Notes under the pieces: model-generated
Told to the model about the DNA's origin: nothing
What the model saw: only the letters and a program-made list of their open reading frames with translations
The model's database searches: none
Origin: Leuctra nigra
Taxonomy: Eukaryota; Arthropoda; Insecta; Plecoptera; Leuctridae
Length of the DNA stretch: 64,000 bases
Reading direction: 5' to 3'
Assembly (NCBI GenBank): GCA_934045905.1
Contig: CAKOGZ010000043.1
Span: forward strand, 1 to 64,000
Position numbers and translations under genes: made by a program
Shown: positions 8,393 to 19,015 of the stretch, piece by piece
Layout: each line of letters starts with the position of its first letter
How positions within the stretch are numbered: position 1 is the first letter of the stretch

Positions 8393-11300
8393 GTAGGAGA
8401 AAGAGGCAGGACAATAAAGGAAGGACACTGGACAATAATGAGAAGAAAATATCGAGAAGACGAAGACGTCAGTATTTGTTGAAAATAGGCACATTAAATA
8501 TTGTCACGTTAACGAACAACATTGAACAGATTGTGGATTTGATGATTGACAAAAATCTGGATGTGTTGGGCCTTAGTGAGACGAAGTGGAAGGGGGCAGG
8601 TGAGAAGATGCTGCGAGGGGGATACAAGCTCATGTGGTCAGGTGGTGAGACGGGGAAAAGTGGAGTAGGATTTGTCGTAAGCAGCGCTTATAAAGAGAAG
8701 GTGTTAGAGATTGAGAGAAGAAGTGATCGACTAATCAAGATGAAGCTAGCAATTGATAAAAACATTGTCGAGCTGGTACAAGTGTACGCACCCCAAACAT
8801 TGAGACCAAAAGAAGAAAAGGACAAGTTTTGGGAGGAGCTAGAGGATTTGGTGGAGTTAAAGGATGTCTTGATTATTGGTGATTTTAATGCCATGGTAGG
8901 GATGGACCGGACGGGGTGTGAGCTAGTGCTTGGTCCGCATGGGTGGGGTAGGACAAATGTTGAAGGGAAGAAGATGATAGAGTGGTGCAGTTCGTTGAAT
9001 TTAAAAATTGCAAATACTTGGTTTGTGAAGAAGAAAGACAAAATGATAACAAGAGTCGGTCGAGGACAAAATGGAACAGTTTTGGAATCAGTAATAGATT
9101 ATGTGTGTGTAAGCAGAAGCATGGACAGATATCTGCTGGATGTTGAAGCAGTCTCATCTGGGACAGTAATTAGTGATCATAGACTGCTGGTCACAAAGAT
9201 GAGGGTAGAGAGGAGAGGAAAAGGAAATCGAAACACGGGAGTGAAACGAATAAAAACATGGAAATTGCAAGAAGAAGCGGTGAAGGAAGATTTTTGCAGA
9301 AGAATAACAGAGCAAGTTCCAATAGGGGAGATACAAGACGTAGAGGTGGAATGGTATGGTTTTAAGTCAATAATGGTGGCGGTAGCGGAAGAGGTATGTG
9401 GAAGGTCTTCAGGCAAGAGAAAAGAAAAAGAAACACCTTGGTGGAACAAGAGAGTGAAAGCAGTAGTTGAGGAAAAGAAGTTGGCCTGGATGAAGAAAGT
9501 ACACGACAACTCTGAGGAGAATGTAAGAGCTTATAAAGCGGCTAAGATCCTGGTGAAGTCAATTGTTGAAGAGGAGAAGAGAAAGACGATGGAGGTTCTT
9601 GCAGACAAGCTGGAAAGAGATTATGATGGTAGTAAGAAAATGTTGTACAACATGGTTGGGATGAGACGACGGGACAATGAAGTGCAGTCGGTGATGAAGT
9701 TGGAAGATGGAACAGTGACAAATAAGCCGGAGGAGTTAAAGAACATATGGAGGGACTACTTTAAAAACCTGTTGAAGGGTGACGAGGAGAGGGAGGATAC
9801 AGACGCAGATGTGAGGGAAGTGGATGCTCAACTAATAGGAGTGAATGACCGCTATGTAAAAGAGGCACCAAGTAGAGTCGAGGTGAAGAACGTGATAAAG
9901 AGAATGAAAAATGGAAAGGCTACTGGAATAGACGAAATAAATGTTGAGATGTTAAAGGCAGCTGGCGATGAGGGGGCGGAATGGCTTCGTAGAGTAATCC
10001 ATGCAGCTTGGATGGAATGTAAAATACCTGAAGATTGGGGTAGAGGTATAATTACTCCAATCTTCAAGAAAGGGGATAGAAAACTGGCTGGCAACTACAG
10101 AGGCATAACAATCATATCGCAGGCAGCCAAAATATACGAGAAGATACTAGAGAGAAGGCTCATGCTATACTTGGAGGAGAAGATAAGGGAGGAGCAGTAT
10201 GGTTTTAGGCGGGGGCGGTCGACCATTGACCTAGTATTTGCACTGCGGCAGCTGATGGAAAGCAGATGGGAAGAGGGATCCATTACAAGGATGGTTTTTT
10301 TGGACCTCGAGAAAGCTTACGACAGGCTACCTAGAGAGATGGTGTGGAAGTGTTTGAAGAGGAAAGAAGTGTGTGGAGAACTAATAAAGAAGATAAAGAG
10401 TACGTATAAGAACAGCTGGAGTTGTGTGCAGTGCAGTGTAGGGAGGACAGAATGGTTCCAAGTAAATGAAGGCTTAAAGCAAGGTAGTGTGTTGTCACCG
10501 ACTCTGTTTGGTGTTGTAATGGATGAGATGGTACGGGAAGTGGAGAATGACGAAGTGGAAGGAAGGGATTCAAAAACATTTATATATGCAGATGACATTA
10601 TGATATGGAGCGAGTCGGAAGATGAGATACAGTTGAAGGTGGATAAATGGAATTGTGTGACAGAAAAGTATGGCCTACATATTAGCAGAGAAAAGAGTGA
10701 AACATTGTGTATGGACAGAGAAAAGAAGGCGAGGTGCAAGATTGGAATCCAGGGAGCAATGCTGCAAGAACGGGAGGAGTTTAAATATTTAGGAAGTGTT
10801 GTGACAAGGGATGGTAAGGTGGAGCGCGAGATAAAGAAGAGACGAGCAGCGGCGGAGAGCTTTTACCAATGTGTTCGGAAGCTGTTATGGAAGGAGGGTA
10901 TACCAATGAGGTGCAAACTACTGATATACAAACTGTACTATATTCCAATCCTGACATATGGGGCGGTAACATGGCCAATGGGCAGAAGAGAAATAGCAGA
11001 AATCCAGGCATCACAGATGAAGTTTTTGAGAGGGGTGGCGGGAGTGACCAAGTTGGATAAAATCAGGAGTAAGAAGATAAGACAAGACTTGGGAGTGGAG
11101 AAGTTAAGTTTGAAGATAAGTCGAGAGAGGTTGAGATGGTTCGGGCACATGAAAAGAATGGGAGAGGAGAGAATTCCTAGAAGAGAATTTGAGAAGGGAA
11201 GACAAGTGAAGAAAAAGAAGGCTGGGCGTCCGAGGACCAAGTGGATGGACAGCATTGAAGAGGATGTGGCGGAGAGAGGCGAAGATTGGAGGAGAGTGGA

Positions 11301-11451
11301 AGGAGAGAAGTGGTGGGAAGATGTAGAAAGATGGAATGAGTTGGTGGAGCGGCAGGTGGAGGAATCAGAGGAGAGCGAAGACGATGAGGAAGAAGACGAC
11401 GGGGAAGAAGTTGGAATGGCCGGCCGACTTCGGCATCCCAGGAGGCCCTAG
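8335..11451 (+). CDS. LINE ORF2: APE endonuclease and reverse transcriptase
   Basis: 1038 residues; nicks target DNA and copies the element RNA from the nick. Residues 50-290 are an APE-type endonuclease: SETKW (Glu82), YAPQ (151-154), GDFN (182-185) and SDH (280-282). Residues about 515-800 are reverse transcriptase: NGKATGIDEI, QYGFRRGRSTID (621-632), LDLEKAYDRLP (656-666), GLKQGSVLSPTLF (713-725) and YADD (751-754), so the catalytic Asp residues are present. A thumb-like region with KYLGSVVTRDG follows, then RWFGH (935-939) and GRPRTKW (964-970), and a very acidic tail. No RNase H or zinc knuckle seen. The frame is -1 relative to ORF1; the first ATG lies 58 nt before the ORF1 stop, so translation may use reinitiation or frameshifting. 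No lesion is visible. Confidence 0.93.
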   Translation: MDSVEAGFSDKLVFKENIVGRRKRQDNKGRTLDNNEKKISRRRRRQYLLKIGTLNIVTLTNNIEQIVDLMIDKNLDVLGLSETKWKGAGEKMLRGGYKLMWSGGETGKSGVGFVVSSAYKEKVLEIERRSDRLIKMKLAIDKNIVELVQVYAPQTLRPKEEKDKFWEELEDLVELKDVLIIGDFNAMVGMDRTGCELVLGPHGWGRTNVEGKKMIEWCSSLNLKIANTWFVKKKDKMITRVGRGQNGTVLESVIDYVCVSRSMDRYLLDVEAVSSGTVISDHRLLVTKMRVERRGKGNRNTGVKRIKTWKLQEEAVKEDFCRRITEQVPIGEIQDVEVEWYGFKSIMVAVAEEVCGRSSGKRKEKETPWWNKRVKAVVEEKKLAWMKKVHDNSEENVRAYKAAKILVKSIVEEEKRKTMEVLADKLERDYDGSKKMLYNMVGMRRRDNEVQSVMKLEDGTVTNKPEELKNIWRDYFKNLLKGDEEREDTDADVREVDAQLIGVNDRYVKEAPSRVEVKNVIKRMKNGKATGIDEINVEMLKAAGDEGAEWLRRVIHAAWMECKIPEDWGRGIITPIFKKGDRKLAGNYRGITIISQAAKIYEKILERRLMLYLEEKIREEQYGFRRGRSTIDLVFALRQLMESRWEEGSITRMVFLDLEKAYDRLPREMVWKCLKRKEVCGELIKKIKSTYKNSWSCVQCSVGRTEWFQVNEGLKQGSVLSPTLFGVVMDEMVREVENDEVEGRDSKTFIYADDIMIWSESEDEIQLKVDKWNCVTEKYGLHISREKSETLCMDREKKARCKIGIQGAMLQEREEFKYLGSVVTRDGKVEREIKKRRAAAESFYQCVRKLLWKEGIPMRCKLLIYKLYYIPILTYGAVTWPMGRREIAEIQASQMKFLRGVAGVTKLDKIRSKKIRQDLGVEKLSLKISRERLRWFGHMKRMGEERIPRREFEKGRQVKKKKAGRPRTKWMDSIEEDVAERGEDWRRVEGEKWWEDVERWNELVERQVEESEESEDDEEEDDGEEVGMAGRLRHPRRP

Positions 11452-11528
11452 AAGAAGGTGGAGCTACCTCCACCCCCCAACCCGACTTTAGTTGGATGGG
11501 GTATAATTAATTGTTAATTAATTGATAT

Positions 11529-11534
11529 AATAAA
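11529..11534 (+). terminator. LINE poly(A) signal
   Basis: AATAAA directly within the A-rich 3' terminus. The same hexamer is in copy 2 (near 45850-45855). Confidence 0.55.
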
Positions 11535-11538
11535 AAAA

Positions 11539-13982
11539 TTGATATATTGCCTGGTGTACAGCCAACGCATAAAGTCGTGATAAAAGCCAATGGTAATATC
11601 AGTCTTTGCAAATCAGTGGCGAATATTTTGTACTTTATGAATTACATCGATATTATTTCAATAACCTCCGCTTCAAAAGCTACGACGTCGGCCATCTTTA
11701 AATTAGTGTGACGTCAGAACGCTGCATTTTGTTACACAATATCATATAGTTTTTCCTTGGAGTTTTGTGAATGCAACCATGACACTTCTAGCCCCTTTCC
11801 TGAGCATTCTTTTTCCGCTCGATAAGGACGTACTAGACATGGAATTATATATCTACTCCAACCGAAATATTCGTAACTCTTAGGAGAACCGTTTCAAATG
11901 ACTTACCCATTGTAATATCTCTTTTTTACGTTAGAACAAAGCGTCTACTCATTAAATTAAAATTCACTCAATTAATTTTGCTAGGCGATTTATTAAAAAA
12001 TAGACAGAAAAAAATAGATCAGATAGACAATGAGTTGGTATTAAAAAATCTTTGTTATATTGTTAACTTTAAGATGAATCTACTCATTGGTTGTTGCCAT
12101 GGAAACTACCATGAATGTCCTAGTTCCCTCACTACTGTATCTTAACGCGATTCGAGCGATACCACGTAACTAAAAATATAAATCACGATATTGTCCAAAC
12201 TACTGCCCTCAAAAAGTCAGGAGGGCGTTTTTCTCATTCAGTAAGTGATTTTACAACTCACTGTATCTTTTTTAACACATTATTGTTGTACCGTATAATT
12301 TTGACTTTTTTATTTTTGAAAATGAACATTTATTTTTGTCACGATTTAAGCCCCACCTTTCACACTACAGACTTCCACGAGGGCTCATTGTGTTCACAAA
12401 GAACAGGCGGATGTCATGACTAAGCCCAAATTTTGAAAATTTCATTCCTACTTCGACTATAGCTTCTACTAAATCAGTAATATTTGACTGTAAAATCCGG
12501 TACGTTATTTATTTTTGTAAAATGTAAACAAAAAATTAGAAAAAAGCCACGTCACCCCATAACTAGATATTTCATGAATATATTCTTCAAGTTTCGTGTC
12601 ATTCAGACAAACGGTCTTGTCTATTCTTTGTCAAAGGTAATGTGCATTTAACACATTTAAAAACGTCCCGGATTTTTTTTGTGGCGGCCAAAAACGATTA
12701 ATGTCACTTGATATCATATGTTACCAGCTCCCTCTCACGAAGTATGAAGCTAATTATATTGATTTTTGTCAGTCGAACCGCCTTAACGATGTCCTAGTTC
12801 TTTCCCGCGCCAAGCACCTAGTTGCAACCCTCAAACTAATTCTTAAAGATCATGACTCGTTACCCTCATGACGATGCCCTAGGTAACCCTCTAATGCACT
12901 CAACGTCAACCAAGTACCTTCTTTGTCAACTTCTAAACGAGACTCCATTCCCTCTCATGGATCACTAACCCTCTTCTAGTTTTAACATATAAGGTGGGAA
13001 TTCCCGTTTGACTTTGGCCTATTTCTTAAAAGGCTCGCTGAAATAGCTGGCGTGCGAAATCACCCCCCACTCCCAAGTGCGACATGTGAAACGCTGGAGG
13101 AGGTCATAAATTTTAACGGCTAGCCAGATTAGATTTCATTCATTCCAGACGTGTTTACTTCCTAGAAAATGAATGCGATAACATTTGGTGGATATGAGCG
13201 TTTGCACTTGTTTATTGTTTTTCAATGTATTCACAATGTTGTAATTGTTCATTTCATTAATAATTATGGACGTAATAATTATAGTTCATTATTATTGGAC
13301 TATAATTTATTATTTATACTTAGAGAATGTGTTTATTTATTTGGTTATTGATTTTCAATGCAATTATAACCATTTATTTCACAATATTGTAATTATTTTA
13401 TACTTTTATTTAATAATTCTTGAACTTTATAAGGGTATTTAAAGCAATGGGTATTTAGTATTTAAATAAATATTAATCTCCCCAATTTGAATTCACAAAG
13501 AGAATGCGTAGCATGTAATTTTACGCAAACATCACTAACCTATAAAGACCAACAAGAATCTACCTTTTTTCCGCTTTTTTCTACGAAACTTTATAAATCA
13601 AATAAATCGGGTTTGAAAAAGATTTACAGACAGCAGCGAGCGAACTGATGCTTTGTTCTTTTGAACTAGGTGCTACCATAGACATTGTATAGCCTCCAAG
13701 CCGAAAGCTCTTCAATGTCTATGGTACTACTGTTTTGACAGAAATATTTTGTGATCAGATCAGAATATAAAAGGATCGGTACCTAATTTTAAAGTAAAAC
13801 ATAGTTCAAATGTATTGTTTTCTCGCAAAGTAAGGTCAATGAGTGGTCACCCCACCTGGACAGTTAATGTATACTTGTAGTCCACTCAAACAGCCACCTG
13901 GGGGGCCAGGGCTCGATTCCTGCCATGGCATTCTATCCTGAGACATTTTACACAATTTGAAACTACCTAGTCTGAGATGAAT
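11539..13982. other. Non-coding DNA with diverged repeats
   Basis: Holds the inverted match to 6565-6630 at 11664-11738 and a diverged copy of the 3066-3325 repeat at 12150-12415. A C/T-rich stretch at 12780-12975 (CTTAACGATGTCCTAGTTC) resembles the degenerate minisatellite at 16998-17331. AT-rich DNA follows. No gene supported. Confidence 0.45.
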
Positions 13983-13990
13983 GCTAGAAT

Positions 13991-14668
13991 CAGGGGCGCC
14001 GACTTTTGCAAAATCCAATGGGTGCCCGACAGAGGAACGGTTTTCCATCATGATCATGGGGGGGGGGGGGGGGGGGGGACTGCTATATCCGGATGATGGT
14101 CATAGAGACCCCAGTTCTAGGCCCCGAAGAGCGTTACTTAGAATTTAAACAAATTATAAGTGATTCTGGGACGCTATAAACTTTATTTTTTATGCGTTCA
14201 TACTGTTTGAGTGACCTTCCTACGAACTTAGTGCCCGAAAAATAATGTATTACAATTAATTGTGTGTGGTTGAAGGGAGGAAGATGACATGCAGGCAGGT
14301 CCGGGGCGCACAGCCCTTTTTTTTGTATATCATCCCTAATTTTAGTATTTTTTTATGCGTTTTGAGTGCAGTTTCAACAATGTTATCAATAGTTATCATT
14401 TTCAAATTACAACAGTAGTCAATACTTCAACATTTAATAACAATACCCAAATTAAAAATATATCAAAAAGAGGGAATATTAACATAATTATAAATTAATT
14501 ATGTATCAATTATAGAAAAAACTATATTCTCTCTGAATTCTAAAGATTACTAATAAATCGATTCATATTTTAAGTGGGAAATAAATAATTTAATTTGATG
14601 ATTTGATTTCTTAAAATTATTTTTATGGGTCATCGAACCTCGGAGCACCCACGTAGTCGGCGCCACTG
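13991..14668. mobile_element. Non-autonomous hAT element with 8-bp TSD
   Basis: The ends are inverted (CAGGGGCGCCGACT and AGTCGGCGCCACTG) and are flanked by a perfect 8-bp duplication, GCTAGAAT at 13983-13990 and 14669-14676. That is the hAT signature. A 21-bp G-run occurs at 14058-14078. There is no transposase ORF. Confidence 0.88.
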
Positions 14669-14676
14669 GCTAGAAT

Positions 14677-15438
14677 AGTATCAACCTAATAACAATATAA
14701 GCATTATCAAAAGTAATATCACATTGAAATATAATATGACATTTTGGACTGCCTGGTGATGTCATTTTCTAAGACCACAACAATGTGTTACCATGGTGAA
14801 GACTTTGTTGTCATGGCAACCTCTTTTCTATATCAATTACTTCAAAACTAGTCATCCTACCATCCCACAATAATAATTTTTGTTTGTCTACATCCTAAAC
14901 ATGTATACTTTCAATAATTGTTAGTTTTGACTGTTCTGAACTCAATCGGAGTAAAATTTGTAAAATCCATCCATCATTTTTCTTCAAACTAATCGAGTAG
15001 GTTGGAAGATCTCGCTACAAATCATGGACCAAAAAATAAGTAGGTAAATAATTGATCCCATTCCCAACTATGATGATGTTTACATCATTATTTGAAGACA
15101 AATAGACCGAGTATTCAGGGTAAATATAAAATATTTCCCAAAATATCTATGGAAAATACTGATTTATATCTTTCCGCGCTATTGTAGGATATTGACTCTT
15201 CTAAATTACAAGCGATTGAATTACTACAAACGGGATAACTTACAGATCATTGGAAGGAAGGCAAACTGTTGCTTATGAACTTAATATTCGTAAGCTTTTT
15301 CACAATAATCGAACGAAGCCTAAAAATGTAGTTGCAATCTTCATTTTGTTATGAATAATTGAATAATTGAATAATATTGTTCATGTTCAGAGATATGAAA
15401 ATGTTACTAATATCAATAAAGGCAAGAAAATACAATTT
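14677..15438. other. AT-rich DNA, nothing recognised
   Basis: No gene or clear repeat seen. Confidence 0.4.
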
Positions 15439-15841
15439 CATGGGCGTCCACAGGGAGGGGCAAGGGGCGCTTGCCCCCCCCCCCCCCCTGGATGTCAGGA
15501 AAACATTAAAATGTTCTGGGGTTTTACGTATAGTCTCATTTTGTAACCAAAAAAAACTAAAGAAAATTGATTTCAAAGTGTCAAGAAACCAAAAATTGCC
15601 ATGCGGGGCAGGTTTGAACATTCCCCCCCCCCCCCCCCCCCCCAAGTGCAATATTTAAAAATATTGAATATTTCAACAAAATACACATCATAACGTCTCA
15701 AAATTGATTTCAAAGTGTCCAAAATCCAAAACAGGCCTTGCGGGGCAGGGTGGGAGGCGCGTCCCCCACACCCCCCTTAACCCGTAAAATATTATTTCCT
15801 TGCCCTGCCCCCACCTGGCATAAATGCTGCGGACGCCCATG
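15439..15841. mobile_element. TIR element with internal duplication
   Basis: The ends CATGGGCGTCCACAG and CTGCGGACGCCCATG are inverted copies with one mismatch. Inside, the motif ATTGATTTCAAAGTGTC...GCGGGGCAGG occurs twice (about 15567-15612 and 15702-15748). There are runs of 15 C at 15474-15488 and 21 C at 15623-15643. No clear target duplication, so the superfamily is undecided. Confidence 0.65.
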
Positions 15842-15866
15842 TACACTTTGTATAATAGGAAGTAGG

Positions 15867-16081
15867 TACACTCCCCCAAATAATAAACGGTACTCGAAAG
15901 AAAATGAATTGACTGATTAATGTTTGATGGCATCATCTCATGAAGTCAGTGCTAACGCATTATCTAACTCTTTTAGGTGAGCTCTGATTTCATTGATAAC
16001 AACAAGGATTGATTGCCAAGGAACCGGCCCAGCAGCCAATACGTTTTGTACCAAGTACCGTTTATTATTTGGGGGAGTGTA
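15867..16081. mobile_element. Mariner-type MITE
   Basis: Perfect inverted ends of about 25 bp (CACTCCCCCAAATAATAAAC and its complement) flanked by TA at 15867-15868 and 16080-16081. The symmetry extends outward to GTAGG/CCTAC. No ORF inside. The start CACTC..CCAAA..AA resembles the MITE at 23737-23948. Confidence 0.75.
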
Positions 16082-16997
16082 CCTACACTTCTAACAAAAA
16101 GAAACTATAGAAATTGAGATGTTCGGTCGAGCTCTTTAGCAATCATCTCCTTAGATGTAACAATCGGTGCAAATTCAGTGCATTTCATCAATGTATACAG
16201 CATCCACATTCATTGCAATCGGCACAATAGAAACAATAAAGTGTCTCCAGCTAACTGAATATAATAATACATTTCCAAATCATGTTGCGCAAGCTAATTA
16301 CTGTTCAAATATTTTTGGGTAGGTATTCCATAATTTGTATTTCATTTTATTTCATTTTTGATAATTATTAAATATATATAATGCAATTCTAATTGGGCAT
16401 TGACTTCGCATTGACACATCGAGTAAATTTATTCCCTTGAGTTAGTGAAAGATGCAGAGCACATGTGTTTATCAACACAATGAATGACGTCATTCTACCC
16501 ACAGGGTGAAACTGATCCGCTCTCGACTCTCGAGTCGTGTTATCGCTGCGTTGACAGTTAAATTAATGTCTTGTACGTGACAAGAAGGAGGGGAAATATT
16601 CGCTGCAAATGTGGACTAGAAAATGAGCTGGAAAATTATCATTTGAAGATTTTAGTACATTTTTAATTCCCGTTTGAGCAGCAAGCCGATTGACCGATTA
16701 ATTTCAAATTTTCAGCATGTGTTACCAATATATGCACATTGTTGCTGGACATTTTACTTTTACGATATAACAATAATTACGTGAGTTGTGATAGCCTGAA
16801 GTTGACAAAAAAATGAAAAGTTTTAAAAATTTTCATGCGCTTTTCCAGTTCAAAAATTTAAAAAACAAAATGTCCAGCAACAACTCAAATCTGTTATAAG
16901 CATGAGAAAAAAAAATTGGAGTGCTCCTGTCAACCGTTCTCCCGGCACAGAAGCATTAAAAAAGGTCCACCAAAATGCGATGTGAATGCCCACCTTA
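16082..16997. other. Non-coding DNA with one inverted pair
   Basis: TGTTGCTGGACATTTT (about 16740-16755) is inverted at about 16867-16882, so a degenerate foldback element is likely there. No gene seen. Confidence 0.45.
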
Positions 16998-17331
16998 AAC
17001 TTACTTTTCTCCATCCCTTGACATCCTCTTGACGCGGTCCACAGGGTGGTCCCTTGGTCAGCACCCTCTTGACGCAGTCCTAGTTCAACCCTCGTGACCC
17101 TCTCTACATAGTCCTATACCCACCTTCTTGACTCTTTTGACTTATTTAATGTTCCGACCTTCGCGACCTTCTTGACGTGCTCCATGTGCCACCCTCCGAC
17201 CTTCTTGACGTGGTCGTACTTCTAACGCCCTCTAGACCAAGTCTAATCTCCTACACCAAGATCTCTTAACGCAGTTCTAGTTCCAGCGATGTCTATGGAC
17301 TTCTGTCTGACCCTCTTGACTTGGTCCGCAG
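16998..17331 (+). repeat. Degenerate minisatellite ending at a splice site
   Basis: About nine imperfect units of 25-40 bp share the core CCCTCTTGACGCAGTCCTAG. The last unit ends GACTTGGTCCGCAG, which is the 3' splice site of the protease exon that follows. An earlier unit (about 17026-17046) carries the acceptor look-alike GACGCGGTCCACAGGGTGG. Confidence 0.6.
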
Positions 17332-17469
17332 GGTGACTCCGGCGGCCCCCTGGTTCTGGGAACCGAGTCTGACTCCAAACAGAACGGCGTCGTCAGCTTC
17401 GTCTGCAGCGCCGGATGTGCCAGCGGAAACCCTGCTGGATTCGAACGAGTGACCTCCCATCCAGACTGA
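17332..17469 (+). CDS. Terminal exon of an S1 serine protease, early stop
   Basis: Chymotrypsin-family (S1A) protease, secreted in the family. The exon begins right after CCGCAG with GDSGGPLVL, the catalytic Ser motif, in phase 0 as is usual for this family. It continues GVVSFVCSAGCASG (substrate-pocket strand and Cys220) and NPAGFERVTSHPD, then TGA. The family normally has SYLDWI near its end. Here the frame after the TGA reads IQTNSGI, the expected tail, so the stop replaces the Trp codon (TGG to TGA). The exon would thus lose the last half-turn and C-terminal helix, and the copy may be a pseudogene. No upstream His or Asp exons were found in the window. A poly(A) signal lies about 100 bp downstream. 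Confidence 0.8.
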   Translation, partial: GDSGGPLVLGTESDSKQNGVVSFVCSAGCASGNPAGFERVTSHPD

Positions 17470-17565
17470 ATCCAGACCAACTCTGGAATCACCATCTTGC
17501 ATAAATCCAGAAGATGTCATGATGTACTGAGAGTGAGAAGGGAATTGAATATGTATACATTGAAT

Positions 17566-17571
17566 AATAAA
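17566..17571 (+). terminator. Poly(A) signal of the protease gene
   Basis: AATAAA about 97 bp past the TGA, in AT-rich sequence. Confidence 0.5.
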
Positions 17572-17611
17572 TGTCGATAATATAAAAAAGTATGTTTTGT
17601 TTTTAATGTAC

Positions 17612-18345
17612 CTACCCTAGTAGAAATTCTGAGCAGCCACAGAGTGTCCATAGTAGATCCATTTTCGATATCCATTGGTTATCAATTAGAGATCCATTGG
17701 GGGCATCCATCGCATAATCAATGTGTCATGGGGATACATGATGGCAACTTCCTGTGGCTAACTGTTTTGTGAGTGCCCGAATATCCATCATAGATCCACA
17801 GTAGATCCTGAGGACAGCCACTGTGGAAGCACCCCTATTGCCATGGTGCATCCACTAACATCCATTGAAGATCCATTACGTAAGTGCCCTAGATCCATGA
17901 TATATCTTTGAGGCATCCATTGGGTGTCTACAAGTGGCCACAGTGTACCCACAAGAAGCAATTATTGCATCCACAGTATATCCATAAACACTATTAAGAC
18001 TATCCACTGTACATCCACGAACGATTATTATACTATCCACTATGCATCCACGAACTGCCATTAGGCTATCCACTGAGAATCCACGTGCGGCCATTAACCT
18101 ATCCACTGTGCATCCACAAACAGCCATTATACTATCCACTATGCATCCACCAACTGCCATTAGGCTATCCACTGTGCATCCACAAATAGCCATTATACTA
18201 TCCACTGTCCATCCACAATAGTCATTTGACTATCCACATTGTATCCATTTAAATCAAATTTTTTATAGAGCATCCACAAGTGACCATCTGAAGGTCCATG
18301 CAGCATCCACATGGCATCTAGGTAAAACCCACACTGCATCCTTGA
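17612..18345. repeat. ATCCA-rich repeat with 33-bp units
   Basis: The region is saturated with ATCCAC/ATCCAT. From about 17985 to 18240 it forms imperfect 33-bp units such as CTATCCACTATGCATCCACG. Because 33 is divisible by three, the minus strand shows a spurious ORF with an 11-residue repeat (VDSLMAVRGCI). It starts near CCCTAGTAGAAAT, like the inverse end of the related region at 32925-33465. Confidence 0.7.
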
Positions 18346-18715
18346 ATGATTATTTAATATACACATGGAACATCACTGAAAAATAAATCTTTGTGTGAAC
18401 GTTTGATCAATTTCATAAAAATACTATGCCTATCCCTACTAATCTAATATAACTAATGGAATGATGGCATAACGCCAGGTATGCCAGAACCAACTTTGGA
18501 TTAAGTTAACTATCGATGGTAAGAGGACGTTAGTGAATCGTATTGGCAATGAAATTAGCGCCCAATGGATGGATAGGCTGTTTGTTCACTGTAACCATTG
18601 ATAGCTACACCAAAATTGGTCCTACCAGCCTAAATAACTTTAAGAGAACAGAATAAATCTTAATATTATGTTTATTTGTAAGAATTCGTCGAAATGGTTT
18701 CACATCAAGTAATCA
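18346..18715. other. Non-coding, weak inverted repeat
   Basis: AACCAACTTTGG...ATCGATGG (about 18488-18520) has a diverged inverse near 18590-18628, a probable old MITE. No gene. Confidence 0.4.
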
Positions 18716-19015
18716 GGTACCCTACAAACACTGGGAGGTCCCTTGGCGCGTCCTAGGCCGTCCCAGATGGGCGTACGGGCCTGCCCAGGGACCTCCCGTC
18801 TTATGGGTGATTAGCATGGAGTGAGACTCCCGGGGCCTGCCACTGGGAATAAGCCCGGGCGGCGCCATGGGCCGTCCCATGACGCCCGCGCGGGAGGTAT
18901 GGGCCGTCCCTGGACCCTCCCGGGCGGCCCGCGCGGGAGGCATAGGCCGGCCCTGGCCCCCGCCCGGGCGGCCCGCGCGGGAGCAGCTGCTCGCTCTGTA
19001 GCCCCCTCCCCCTCC
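18716..19015. repeat. GC-rich palindrome-rich repeat
   Basis: Starts AGGTACCCTACAAACACTGG and continues as CCCGGGCGGC/GCGCGGGAGG modules repeated several times. The same end and similar modules occur inverted at 23480-23690. The overlapping frames on both strands are composition artefacts. Confidence 0.65.

Larger units (their letters stand above)
6721..11538 (+). mobile_element. Non-LTR retrotransposon (LINE), copy 1
   Basis: A LINE with two overlapping ORFs, a short 3' region and an A-rich tail (AATAAAAAAA, ending at 11538). The 5' boundary is uncertain: 6721 is a guess, since only the ORFs and 3' end can be compared with copy 2 at 42216-45859. No target-site duplication was found. There is no RNase H domain. 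The APE endonuclease, YADD polymerase and the C-terminal RWFGH...GRPRTKW block suggest an RTE-like or related clade, while an esterase-like ORF1 is best known from CR1-type elements; clade left open. Identity to copy 2 looks above 99 percent over 3.6 kb, implying recent movement of the family. Confidence 0.9.

Noticed and set aside
8688..11473. Minus-strand ORFs of 60-140 codons across LINE copy 1 (and equivalents in copy 2)
   Set aside because: Antisense shadows of ORF2; their composition mirrors the purine-rich sense strand.
17876..18205. 109-codon minus-strand ORF with 11-residue repeats
   Set aside because: Produced by the 33-bp ATCCA repeat; no start context, domain or splice evidence.
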